Counted from the first letter of the stretch, positions 1 through 8,012 are shown. The stretch: 16,244 bases of DNA from Spirogloea muscicola (GCA_009602725.1 WELB01000215.1:27561-43804), one strand, 5' to 3'. The notes: generated by a model not told the origin, from the letters alone. Numbers and translations: made by a program.

Positions 1-1
<1 letters not shown>

Positions 2-34
<33 letters not shown>
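2..34 (+). repeat. (CGG)11 microsatellite coding for poly-Arg
   Basis: Eleven perfect CGG triplets. In the proposed reading frame they encode Arg, followed by CGC (Arg). The tract touches the window edge and may be longer. Confidence 0.9.
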
Positions 35-37
<3 letters not shown>

Positions 38-87
38 AGCTCCGCCTCCGCCTCCAGCTCCGGCTCCTCCGGCTCGGACCAGCCCAA
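2..87 (+). CDS. Exon of the SR-type gene (5' part outside window)
   Basis: In the frame starting at base 2 this reads 11 CGG codons plus CGC (12 Arg), then a Ser/Ala/Gly run ending SGSDQP and two bases AA. The donor is GTGAGC at 88. Joined to base 632 the split codon becomes AAG (Lys) and the frame continues. Read without splicing, the frame meets TGA at 89-91, so this could instead be the C-terminus of a separate upstream gene; the phase match favours splicing. Confidence 0.6.
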
Positions 88-3000
88 GTGAGCGCCACGT
101 GGCGGCCCCGAAGTCGCCCCTCACGCCTTTGACTCGCCAGGGCGAGGACCGTCAGTGCGCACCCGGTCAACGCCCCCTCCTCTCCAAGTCAGTGGCCAGC
201 ACGGCAGGTCAATGGTGCACTGCTGGCCTGCAGAGTCAATGGCAGAGGAGAATGAGCAACAATCAGTGCTGTGTGCCTTGCAGAAGTCAAAGGGTGTGGA
301 AGTCGCAAGTCGGACTCCTTAGCTCTTGTGCATGAAGAGCTGGCAGGACTTTGGTTGACTGGCGGCATTGCTGAAAGCTGGGGGGTTAGCACAAAGCTAC
401 CTGCAAGATGATCATGAGGATGACTTCCGCTGCAGATAAAACCACTGACACTAATACTAACACTTCCGCTGAATCAATCTTTCAATGATACTGTATAATA
501 ACTCTTACTGACACTCCTACTTCGCCATATCTCTGTAAGCTCGTTATATGGAAAACACTTACTGACATTCTTACATTGCCATATCTTTGTAAGCTCGACC
601 CAAATCAGTCCCTTTGTGCTAATGTTCTTAGGAAGCAGCTGGGCAATGCCGAAGGCGAGAAGCGGCAAGGCGGCAGCGGCAGGGCCGCCAGGAGCAGCTC
701 GCGGAGAAAGCGCAGCGGCGGCGGCGGAAGGAGCCTGGAGGAGGACGAGCGGCGGCGGCGACGAAATAAGCGGCGACGAAAAGACAGTGAGAAAACCGAT
801 GGAGAGAAGCGGCGGCGGAAGAGGAGCCGGAGCTGGGCTTCGAGCTCCGAGGAGGAGACGGAGATGGAGGAGGAGGAGGAGGACTCCGGCAGCAGCAGCA
901 GCAGCGGCGATGGGCGTCGCCGTGGCGGCCATGGCCGGCGGCGGCGCTCGGCCCATAAGCTTAAGGATCGGGATGATGGGTCCCGCAAGCGCAAGGCCGG
1001 GAGCTCGAGGGCGTCTCGAGCTAAACCCACGACGCTGCGGAGCCGGAGGAAGGAGAAGGAGGAGGATGGGGAGAGAGAGAGAGGGAGAGAGAGAGAGAGG
1101 GCACAGGAGAATGGTTGCGGCGCAACGGCCTGCGCTGCTGAGGACGGCGGCGGCGGCGCAAGCGGCGGCGGCGCCGAGGCCAGGGACGAGTCGCTGAAGC
1201 CCAAGGCCTCGCTCCACGACGTACGTCCTCATGGCCTCGCGCTAACCTCCACTTAATGTATATGTATTTGAGCAATGAATCCTAAAACTTGCAATAATAT
1301 CAGCGCCAGGTCCAACGCCTGAGTGCAGGCAGCACAAGCCTTAGTTGTATAGAATGTGTATACATATTCGTGTATATATATGTATTGAGTGTAAGTCAGT
1401 CAAGTTCAGGCTCAAACCTGCTAGCAGAGTTAGCTGACTGTGACCCCTGCGCAAGTCCACTGCGGCACTCCTCGAAGTCGGCCTCCCATTTAGGCTGCAA
1501 CAGGCAACTGACAGTGAAGTCAATTCGTGCACTTCGGCATCACATACCTTGGAGAGACCTTGTTATGCCATACCATATAGAGACCTTGTCATGCTGTATC
1601 ACAGTCCATCTGTGAAGATTGGTTTCGAGCTGTGCGTACAGGCGAAGCTAGCCGAGCAGCAGCAGCAGAAGGAGTTGCTGCGGCGCAACGCAGAGCTGGC
1701 CAAGGTGAGGATATACTATCTTGCTACTGAGATTCATCCCAAGTTTCAACTCTTATCCAATACTTTACATTGTTATGGCTCAATCTGGCCTGGTCAGGAT
1801 TGCTTAGTGCGCAGCATCTCAGTCGTGCATCTGGGCTACTTCATATGCTTCACTATCCTCGGCAGAACTTGGAGCTGACAGGCTGGGATCCGCTGCAATC
1901 GATAATACGTTCATTGGGATGTCATTCTTACCTCTTCGTAGACTTCACCAGTTACTGTTGCAGAGATGCTATCGCTTCTTGACCGTTCTCTGACCCTCGT
2001 CACTGAAGAGAGAGAGAACCTGCACTGGTGTCCTGATCTCGCTTGGCGGACTGACCAACCCTGTTCTGCTGCAACCAGGCGAGGCTTGAGAGCGGGGACT
2101 ACGAGCGTGCTCGCAGGGAGCAGGCTGAGATGCAGCGCCTCTATGGGACTACTGACTGGAGGTTTGAATGTGCATGTCTAAATTGTAGTTCTTCTAATTA
2201 AGGCGAATCAAGGCGCACCTGCTTGAAGCCTGGTCGTTCACAAGCCTGACGGAGCTACTTTTAATCAGGTCAAGGAGTAGGGTATACATATTGGGTCCTG
2301 AGTTGCTTTAGTTGCTGCCAAGAACAAGCTCAGCTGCTAAATAAAGGTCCTGCTTGCTTCCAAATGAAACTGTGGTTGCCAACATGTGCCGCTTCTTGCT
2401 GTGCTGCAGGGCTGACAAAAAGCTGCGGACGGAGAAGAGGGTTAGTGCTTAACCCACGTTCTCAGATTTAAGTGCCTGAATTATGAGCAGAATCTGAAGC
2501 TCGTCTTGGGTTTGTATTTGCAGATCAGTAGGTTGTCTTAACTGAATTTATATAGGGAGATCTGGAATTTATCAGATTGCTCAAAAGTCCTGGGAGATAG
2601 GGACATTGAGCTGACAATGAATCTTGAGGCTTAGAGATTACTACCCTGCTTGACAGGCTCCTCATACTTCTACTCAGTGTTCTGACTTATAGTGCACAAG
2701 AGGCGGGAGTGCTATGGATGGTAGGAGGGGAAGCTTGTGATTTAGTTGATGTTTATCATTTCAACTTCAGTCTCAATAGCTGGTGTCCTGCTGACTGCAG
2801 AAGCTGGAGAGGACAGTGGCTGCTGGCAAGAAGCTCGCCACGTTCGAGGCAAAGGAGGCCGCCAAGATGGACGCTTTCCGTGTCGCTGTGAGCTTGCAAC
2901 TCATAGATCAGTGCTACAGAACTTTTCAAGAATGCCCATGCATTCATGTGTCGCTGTGACCTTGGTTTTATTATGCTACAGATTTAGAACAATGTCAGGG

Positions 3001-3531
3001 ATTCATATGTTGCCAGAGTCGTGTGCATGGCAGTTTGGGATCTGCGTCGACTGCACTTGGTCTTGCTTGTGTTTGTTTGCCAAAGTCCAGTTATGTTCCA
3101 CGCTTCCCAAGCCAATGTTTTTGACAGCCTAGGTTAAGGTGCAACAAGGGACGTACTGTGGCGATAGTCTTGATCCTGAGATGGGAAGCACGTGTGCACT
3201 ACATGACTGGAACTCTAACCCTGGACTGTACAGTCCAGACACTTCACTGACCGGAAACATTAGTATATGAAGTCTGCAGGGTCTGCTATGTACAGTCCAG
3301 GCACTCCACTGACCGGAAACATTAGTAATTGAAGTCTGCAGGATCTGTTGACACAAGGTTATTTGGCTGCAGCTGGGACTACCAACTGCGGAAGCACAGC
3401 GGCAGGCAGAGTGGCGCGCGGAGGCGACGCGGGCTCTGGCCGAGGCGGCCATGCTGGCCGAGGGCCAGTCGCCAGGGGGCTCGGCGAAGAAGGGCGGGTC
3501 CAAGCGGATCGGACCCCGCCTGCCCTCTTGA
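2..3531 (+). CDS. Ser/Arg-rich, coiled-coil-like protein; 5'-partial, seven exons visible
   Basis: Proposed join: 2-87, 632-1220, 1642-1704, 2079-2161, 2410-2440, 2801-2887, 3373-3531 (TGA at 3529-3531). All introns are GT-AG and the reading frame is maintained across all six junctions (phases 2,0,0,2,0,0), which is the main support. About 365 residues are visible. In order: a run of 12 Arg then a Ser/Gly/Ala stretch; a roughly 200-residue region rich in Arg, Lys, Ser, Gly and Glu, with an acidic run (EEETEMEEEEEDSGSSSSS) and RE/ER repeats; then about 140 residues of Ala/Glu/Lys/Arg/Gln-rich, probably helical sequence containing YERARREQAEMQRLYGTTDW and the segment LGLPTAEAQRQAEWRAEA; a basic C-terminus ends in RIGPRLPS. 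The composition resembles SR-type nuclear RNA-processing proteins, which is inference. The family is not recognised. The start codon lies upstream of the window. Confidence 0.75.
504..597 (+). repeat. Tandem 40-bp duplication in intron 1
   Basis: Unit 1 is 504-543 and unit 2 is 558-597. Both begin CTTACTGACA and end TTTGTAAGCTCG or TCTGTAAGCTCG, with only a few mismatches. A 14-base spacer separates them, giving a period of 54. Confidence 0.85.
632..1220 (+). CDS. Large exon of the SR-type gene (basic/acidic low-complexity region)
   Basis: The acceptor is TTCTTAG ending at 631, with a branch-like GCTAAT just before it. The exon begins with the last base of a split Lys codon, then KQLGNAEGEKRQ. 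It encodes 196 codons without a stop, rich in R, S, K, G and E, including SSRRKRSGGGGR, an acidic Glu run and ERERGRERER. It ends KPKASLHD before donor GTACGT. Long ORFs in other frames and on the minus strand here are by-products of the repetitive, stop-poor composition. Confidence 0.75.
1068..1100 (+). repeat. GA-rich low-complexity tract inside exon 2
   Basis: An almost pure (GA)n tract broken by two GGG triplets. In frame it encodes alternating Glu/Arg (ERERGRERERER). Slippage here could change frame, but the frame is open in this copy. Confidence 0.85.
1642..1704 (+). CDS. Exon of the SR-type gene (63 nt)
   Basis: The acceptor is GCGTACAG ending at 1641; the donor is GTGAGG at 1705. It encodes 21 codons, beginning AKLAEQQQQKELL and ending NAELAK, in phase 0 at both ends. 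Gln/Leu/Glu-rich, probably helical. Confidence 0.75.
2079..2161 (+). CDS. Exon of the SR-type gene (83 nt)
   Basis: The acceptor is GCAACCAG ending at 2078, with CTGACC upstream as a likely branch site. It encodes ARLESGDYERARREQAEMQR followed by LYGTTDW and two bases of an Arg codon. The donor is GTTTGA at 2162, which is weaker than the others; the phase-2 junction to the next exon restores AGG. Confidence 0.7.
2410..2440 (+). CDS. Microexon of the SR-type gene (31 nt)
   Basis: The acceptor is GTGCTGCAG ending at 2409 and the donor is GTTAGT at 2441. The exon completes a split Arg codon and then reads ADKKLRTEKR. Skipping it would shift the frame, because 31 is not a multiple of 3. Confidence 0.65.
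2801..2887 (+). CDS. Exon of the SR-type gene (87 nt)
   Basis: The acceptor is GACTGCAG ending at 2800, with CTGAC very close to it as a likely branch site. The donor is GTGAGC at 2888. It encodes 29 codons in phase 0, including KLERTVAAGKKLATFEAKEA and ending MDAFRVA. Charged, probably helical. Confidence 0.75.
3229..3350 (+). repeat. Tandem ~62-bp duplication in intron 6
   Basis: Unit 1 is 3229-3290 and unit 2 is 3291-3350. Each runs TACAGTCCAG...ACTGACCGGAAACATTAGTA...GAAGTCTGCAGG. Two adjacent units differ at few positions, so the duplication is probably recent. It ends about 20 bases before the acceptor of the last exon. Confidence 0.9.
3373..3531 (+). CDS. Terminal exon of the SR-type gene
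   Basis: The acceptor is GGCTGCAG ending at 3372, phase 0. It encodes 52 codons beginning LGLPTAEAQRQAEWRAEATR, followed by an Ala/Glu helix-like stretch, then a Gly/Ser/Lys tail (SPGGSAKKGGSKRIGPRLPS) and TGA at 3529-3531. Confidence 0.75.
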   Translation: MGLPTAEAQRQAEWRAEATRALAEAAMLAEGQSPGGSAKKGGSKRIGPRLPS

Positions 3532-3733
3532 TTGAGCACCCTGTTTGTGTAGAGCTTAAATCAACCCTTACCAGACTCACTCTGATGATTAACTGCAGAT
3601 TTGCGTCTCAAATTGTGCAATTCTGAGCACTCATATGCAACCTGAATGCCAATCTAAGCCTACTTTGAGGAATCTTCTCGAGGTTTACATTTGTCCTTAA
3701 GTCGTACTGGCCAGCCCCTTGAGACAGCCGCTC

Positions 3734-3738
3734 TGTAA
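3734..3738 (+). promoter_or_regulatory. Possible TGTAA polyadenylation signal
   Basis: TGTAA lies about 200 bases after the TGA of the SR-type gene. UGUAA is the usual polyadenylation signal of chlorophyte green algae. A five-base motif is expected by chance, so this is only a candidate; an AATAAA also occurs near 3970. Confidence 0.3.
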
Positions 3739-3739
3739 G

Positions 3740-5015
3740 CTTGCCTCTGGCTGTGAGTTCAAGCTCATTCTTGTGACATGGTTATGACACGCATCGCTGT
3801 ATTGGACTTGACTTCTGGTAGTTCTTATTGAGACCCTGAGCCTAATGTATTGCAAAGAGGTAGATCTGGTGGGACTTTGACAGAGTCAGAGGAGCCCCCT
3901 CCCCCACCCCCAGACTCCGCCGATCTGCATGAATATGGTCGTTATTAGTCAACAACATTACAGAAAACTTAATAAAGGGTTCTTAATCTTAGCTATGCTT
4001 GTGCAGTGTGTTCTGCACTCAATCTTCTGCTCTTCAAACCAGTAATGGGCACAAGGAAAAACGGCTATGCACTCACATCCCTGATGACAACAGACAGATG
4101 AATGCACAATTTTTGCTGTGCCCCAACTTCAACAATACTGGCTTATAATATGAGTGCTTTTACTTACTGTCCGGCCTGCTTACTGATGCCAGCTCTTAGC
4201 CTCTGCCACCTCATTGCCTGTGGGGGTGCCTCTGTCCGTGCTTTCCCAAGGTTAGTAAATAGCGATGTGGTAACCTCCAGAAAATTTACATCTGCGATAA
4301 ATTTACCTCCATTCAGTACAGGGCCAACTTTGCACCGGGCTTGCTACCAGTCTTCCTCTTCTGTTAACAATGTGTCTGCATCACAGTGCTCCTCCAGAAA
4401 AGTGCCGCTGTTGCTGAAACATCGAGTCACCCCCTGGAAGCCACCAGATTGTCACCTTACCGGCAAGAAGGGGCACAAACCCCCTTAATGAAGCTTCTCT
4501 TCAGCAATTCGCTGCTTATTTCGGTTGCAGGGCATTCGTCTTTACAGCACTTGCCCCACTGAGGGCAGTCACAAACGTAGCTGACTTGGCCATGACAATT
4601 CCTGTCATGTGCTCTTCTTACATCCGTAATTATATCAGACATGGGAGACAGCAAGACTTTCATAGCAGATTAAGCTACTCCCACTGGCCCAAAGCTGTGC
4701 TCCGCCTGCAGCAGGCCCTACGGCCATCTGTCCAGCCGTTTGTCCAGCCGTTGCGCATGGCATTTACATTGCCGTCAGCACGAGCATGCTGGACTGCAGT
4801 GCACGAACTCTGGCCGGCCTACTTCTGTGCAACTGGGTAGCATCAAATGCGTCGGTGCTTTGATGCGCAATAAGCGGTATCATATCCTATCATATCCAAG
4901 TGACATCAATGTCTGCACTGACAGAGGGTTTTCAGCTGGACCGCAGCCCACTTAGAAGATTGCTTGCATCACGTGTAAGGTGCTTACTTGTCAGTTTTCA
5001 GTTCTTGTTTTGCAG
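3740..5015. other. Intergenic region without a convincing gene
   Basis: No ORF here shows a motif I recognise on either strand. The plus-strand ORF at 4102-4488 (128 codons) has no identifiable domain. A minus-strand Cys-rich ORF (4663-4457) is discussed as a weak retroelement relic. An AATAAA is near 3970. Confidence 0.5.
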
Positions 5016-5438
5016 ATTTGCTGGCTCTGGCAGAAACCAGCGATGGCTCCGTATGGCAATTACAGCAGTTCCTTGATAGAGTGAAATATACCATGGCCAG
5101 AATCAAGGTTCTTTGAGCGCATCTTTGGCATTGGCTTAATGAGCACTGACGGCCTGGGCGAAGGAGCAGCATTGGGACCTTGCACTGCTCTGTGATGTTG
5201 CCATCATAGTCATTACGACAATCTGTCGAGCAGCTCGTACAACATGTGCCAATTTAAACCGGTTTCAGTAAGAACCTGGTGCTTTGGGCAGAGACTACTA
5301 AGGAGTTTGTCGCCAAGCTTAGACTTCAAAAGGGTCACCGAGTGCTCTATGGCTGTGGCATTGGTGGAGGTGCCTTCTACATGGCAGAAGACTTTGACGC
5401 TGATGTCACCGCTAGAGACCTGTCTGTGAACATGATGG
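5016..5438 (+). pseudogene. Phosphoethanolamine N-methyltransferase relic, internal fragment, frameshifted
   Basis: The intact enzyme methylates phosphoethanolamine three times with S-adenosylmethionine on the way to phosphocholine; the plant form has two methyltransferase domains. Exon A (5016-5157, after acceptor TTTTGCAG) reads ICWLWQK in one frame, then SDGSVWQLQQFLDRVKYTMA in another (from 5039), then FFERIFGIGLMSTDGL back in the first (from 5109). Frame 1 meets TGA at 5082 and the second frame TGA at 5114. Exon B (5292-5438) reads [20 protein letters not shown], then [19 protein letters not shown], then DLSVNMM. This matches the interdomain linker and SAM-binding motif I of the second domain. 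Joining 5157 to 5292 restores Leu-Glu-Thr. The family motif VLDVGCG reads VLYGCG, so one residue and the Asp are lost. The donor of the intron is GC rather than GT. No catalytic C-terminal part is seen downstream. Confidence 0.8.
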
Positions 5439-6343
5439 GTTTATGATAGAGCAACTTAGACTTGTTGTGCCTGCTCCAAGCGTAGTAACTTGTGCCCTTT
5501 CGTATAGCAGAATTTCTTTGTATCACTACTTGATTGTGTGTTCATTTCTTGGTTCATCTGAGGGTCCAGCTTATTCACACGTCTGCTGTCTTGCACTGCA
5601 GGGACTTGTACTGGTTCTGATCAGTCTATTGCACTCAAGCTGCAGACTTCTCTTGCTCTGAGAGGCTCTGCCATTACTTGGCAGGTTCGAAAAAGAGCTC
5701 AAGCCTTCATGCCTGCATGTGAAGTGCTGCTTCTGCACTCGTCTGCACTGGTTGTCCCGTAACCATTCGGTGCTGCAAACCCCTCGTTGGACACCACTCA
5801 GACTTCTTCTGATGTTGTCGAGGTGTGACTTCCTGTTTGTAGAAGTGCTACAAGCTCTTGAAGGCCGAAACTTGTGCTCCAGATCAAGTAGGGCTTCGAA
5901 GATGATCCTAGCCATCAGTGAGTGCTTGTTAGACATGATGCTCCAGATTTTCCATTCTCCACTCTTCAGCTGTATTTCATCATTCTGACTTTCTGAGGCA
6001 AGTTGGGTACCTCAACCTTCAAAAGCGGTGCCTTGTGCAGGCACCAAGGACGGCACTGTTCGAGGCAGACCCGCTGTCGGTCCAACCGCTGGGGCTTTCA
6101 CAACTTCGGAGCGCTTTGCAACCAAATTGCCAGGTGAAAGCGAGGGTGTATACTGTACATGGGCCCACCATCACGATTTGCAACATACCACCACTGCTAA
6201 CGATTTAATGATATCTACAACGATGGATGATGTACAATACCCCTACAACCTCCACACCTCCATGAGGGTGTTTCACATCATCCCTCCAGAGAAATCTTTC
6301 CTAAAATCTGTCTGGACGTTGAACTGTTGTCTACTAGCTAGCG
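5439..6343. other. Region without a supported gene
   Basis: The remaining exons expected for the methyltransferase are not visible. ORFs on both strands at 5571-5936 show only faint retroelement-like words. The plus ORF at 6028-6384 has no recognisable domain. Confidence 0.4.
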
Positions 6344-6700
6344 TTCCTGCGCTGCCAATTGGGCTCTCAACTAATACACTCTAGGAAGGAGAGTTTCTGC
6401 AAGAGCATCGTCAGAACTTTGCCTTCAGATGCCGCCACCTGATTCACACAAATTGCTGCCAACTCGTGCTGGACCAGGCTAAACTTCTGACGATGATAAT
6501 GCAATAGCTCTCCTTCCTAATATCTGTCTTTACATTGACTTTGTCGTGTGATAGGTCAATTCCTGCGCTGTCAACTGGGCTCTCACCTAGTGCACTCTAT
6601 GAACGAAAAGTTTTGCATCAGCATCGTCGGATTATTTACCTGGTCCAGCAGGAATTGGCAGCATGCTGTTCGAAATAAGTGGCGGCATCTGAAGGCAAAG
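6344..6700. repeat. Complex repeat: direct copies plus inverted copies, with local foldback
   Basis: 6344-6415 is a direct copy of 6560-6632 (roughly 80-87% identical by eye). 6417-6503 is an inverted copy of 6613-6700, including a perfect 21-bp match (6417-6437 against 6680-6700). In addition, 6381-6416 and 6485-6520 are inverted to each other, with perfect outer TAGGAAGGAGAG and inner CATCGTCAGAA blocks. The result is a foldback of about 140 bases resembling a small inverted-repeat element. Confidence 0.85.
6381..6520. mobile_element. Possible MITE-like foldback element
   Basis: 36-base arms (6381-6416, 6485-6520) match at about 29 of 36 positions around a 68-base interior. The tips read TA-GGAAGGAGAG and CTCTCCTTCC-TA, which would fit a TA target duplication as in Tc1/mariner-type MITEs. 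Against this, homology with the copy at 6560-6632 runs across the left tip, so the structure may come from local recombination instead. Confidence 0.35.
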
Positions 6701-6838
6701 GCGCCAGCGACAGCCATGCCCATACAGGCTGGACTGTGGCGCATTTCTGCCATCTGAAGCCAGCAGCATCAAGGGCCGCTTTTGAAGCGGCAGATCAACG
6801 TCAATAATATATCAAGCTGGATGTGCTGAAAAGCGTAG

Positions 6839-7033
6839 ATTACACTTCACTACTGTAGCATATCAACAATCAGATTTGCCGACACAGTGGTGCCCATTGG
6901 CAAGCACAAGGAGACCCACTGTAGAAGTCGAAGCCTACATGGAGGACGATGTTATGTCCAAGGATGTCTGATGGCGAACCTTGGAGATGATCGATATGAA
7001 GTAAAGGAGCAAGATCTTGTTCCTTTACTTTGA
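6839..7033 (+). pseudogene. Unidentified ORF fragment next to the retroelement ORF
   Basis: Open for 64 codons to TGA at 7031, following a TAG at 6836. There is no early ATG; the first good one is at 6971. The C-terminal part reads HGGRCYVQGCLMANLGDDRY then EVKEQDLVPLL. The pattern of aromatic and charged residues vaguely resembles small SH3-like or Tudor-like barrels, but I cannot assign it. It lies just before the zinc-knuckle ORF and could be part of the same decayed element. Confidence 0.25.
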
Positions 7034-7091
7034 TATATATGTATACTTGACTTGAAATATCAGGACAGTAGCCAAGATGGAAGGACGATAA

Positions 7092-7802
7092 GACACTCTC
7101 GTTAAGAAATCTCTATCAGGTAACACCAGAGCTCATGTTGCATTACCTGATATGTCTCAGACAATGACTCAAGCTTCTAAGCAGTATCAACAACGTCCTA
7201 CTATCACTTGTCACAACTGCGGTAAGCCTGGTCACATAAAGAGGAACTGTGCTGCATTACACCAGACTGCGAGTGTCACATGTGGTTTTTGTGGAAGGTT
7301 GGGTCATAGTGATGAACAGTGCTGGAAAAAGAATCCTGAGAAACTTCCAGCTCAGTTCCGAGCTAAGAACGGGAGGGGACAGGGTCCATCCAAAGATTAC
7401 GCCGTTCATACTGACAGATCTAACATGAATAGACTGGAACAAGATGTTGCACTGCTGACCCAGAAACTGGCTATTTATGAGGCCGAGGCTAAGACTCGAG
7501 CCAAGTTGGCTGCAGCTGCAGTCGCTCAAGCCGCCCAGGACGAGGTCGAAGAAGACCTCGATGGGACAGCAAACAAGTATGATTACTCACATCTTGCTGT
7601 TATTGCTGCCACTGCCCCTGAACCAACTGTTGTCAGCAGGAATTCTCTCAAGAGGGGCGAAACTGACCTGCAACAGACAGCACGTGCAGGGAATGCACGT
7701 TACCCAGCAAGCTTCAAAGTCAAGGACGTTACACTGACCAATGAGCCTCGTCTGCCTAAAGCTCGAATAGCTTCAGATAATACAGTTCCTACAGATTGTT
7801 AG
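7092..7802 (+). CDS. gag: Retrotransposon Gag nucleocapsid region with two CCHC zinc knuckles
   Basis: The ORF is open from 7092 (after TAA at 7089) to TAG at 7800; the first ATG is 7152, giving 216 residues. Two CX2CX4HX4C knuckles are intact: CHNCGKPGHIKRNC (C20, C23, H28, C33) and CGFCGRLGHSDEQC (C44, C47, H52, C57), numbered from the ATG. These bind nucleic acid in the Gag of LTR retrotransposons. A charged helical stretch with Leu/Ala heptad character follows (about residues 90-140), then an acidic patch (DEVEEDLDG). No capsid domain precedes it on this strand, so the 5' part of the Gag is missing or displaced. Cellular CCHC proteins are an alternative, but the context favours a retroelement. 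Confidence 0.7.
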   Translation, partial: DTLVKKSLSGNTRAHVALPDMSQTMTQASKQYQQRPTITCHNCGKPGHIKRNCAALHQTASVTCGFCGRLGHSDEQCWKKNPEKLPAQFRAKNGRGQGPSKDYAVHTDRSNMNRLEQDVALLTQKLAIYEAEAKTRAKLAAAAVAQAAQDEVEEDLDGTANKYDYSHLAVIAATAPEPTVVSRNSLKRGETDLQQTARAGNARYPASFKVKDVTLTNEPRLPKARIASDNTVPTDC

Positions 7803-7960
7803 TTGTCCAAGAATGTACTTCTGATGAAGCTGCATAGACCACCTGTGCTTAGCTTACATTACTTAGGTTGGACAAAGGAGAGATTGTGTGCTATACTACT
7901 GAATAGCACTGGTACTGACAATTCTCATACGGTTCAAGTTGCAGCTGTTCCGACCATAAA
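7803..7960 (+). pseudogene. Possible decayed retropepsin (aspartic protease) segment after an in-frame TAG
   Basis: The Gag frame continues in register after the single TAG at 7800-7802. It reads RPPVLSLHYLGWTKERLCAI and then LLNSTGTDNSHTV at 7896-7934. In Ty3-type elements a protease follows the knuckles, with the pattern ...LLDSGAT.NF; here the catalytic Asp would be Asn and DSG is NST. The similarity is in spacing and hydrophobic pattern only. The frame past about 7960 overlaps the minus-strand ORF and is probably not meaningful. Confidence 0.35.
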
Positions 7961-8012
7961 TTCTGCTAAACCGAATGCAGATCCATTTTGTTCTGGTTCT
8001 GTTCCATGCAGT

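Noticed and set aside
99-335. Plus-strand ORF of 78 codons after the CGG tract
   Set aside because: It lies in the proposed intron 1, has no recognisable motif, and the frame-2 reading with GTGAGC donor joins in phase to exon 2.
474-1275. Long ORFs on the minus strand and in the other plus frame across exon 2
   Set aside because: They come from GGC/CGG/GA-rich, stop-poor DNA, are low-complexity themselves, and do not fit the splice phases that support the chosen frame.
5602-5757. Plus-strand words like GSAITWQVRKRAQA resembling the copia RNase H region
   Set aside because: Only one short block matches; spacing to the preceding conserved Ser/Gly is wrong and no following catalytic residues are seen.
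5571-5936. Minus-strand ORF with QCRRVQKQHF...GLSSF resembling a gypsy integrase zinc-binding segment
   Set aside because: The HHCC residues are not present in the right positions; it overlaps the equally weak plus-strand reading.
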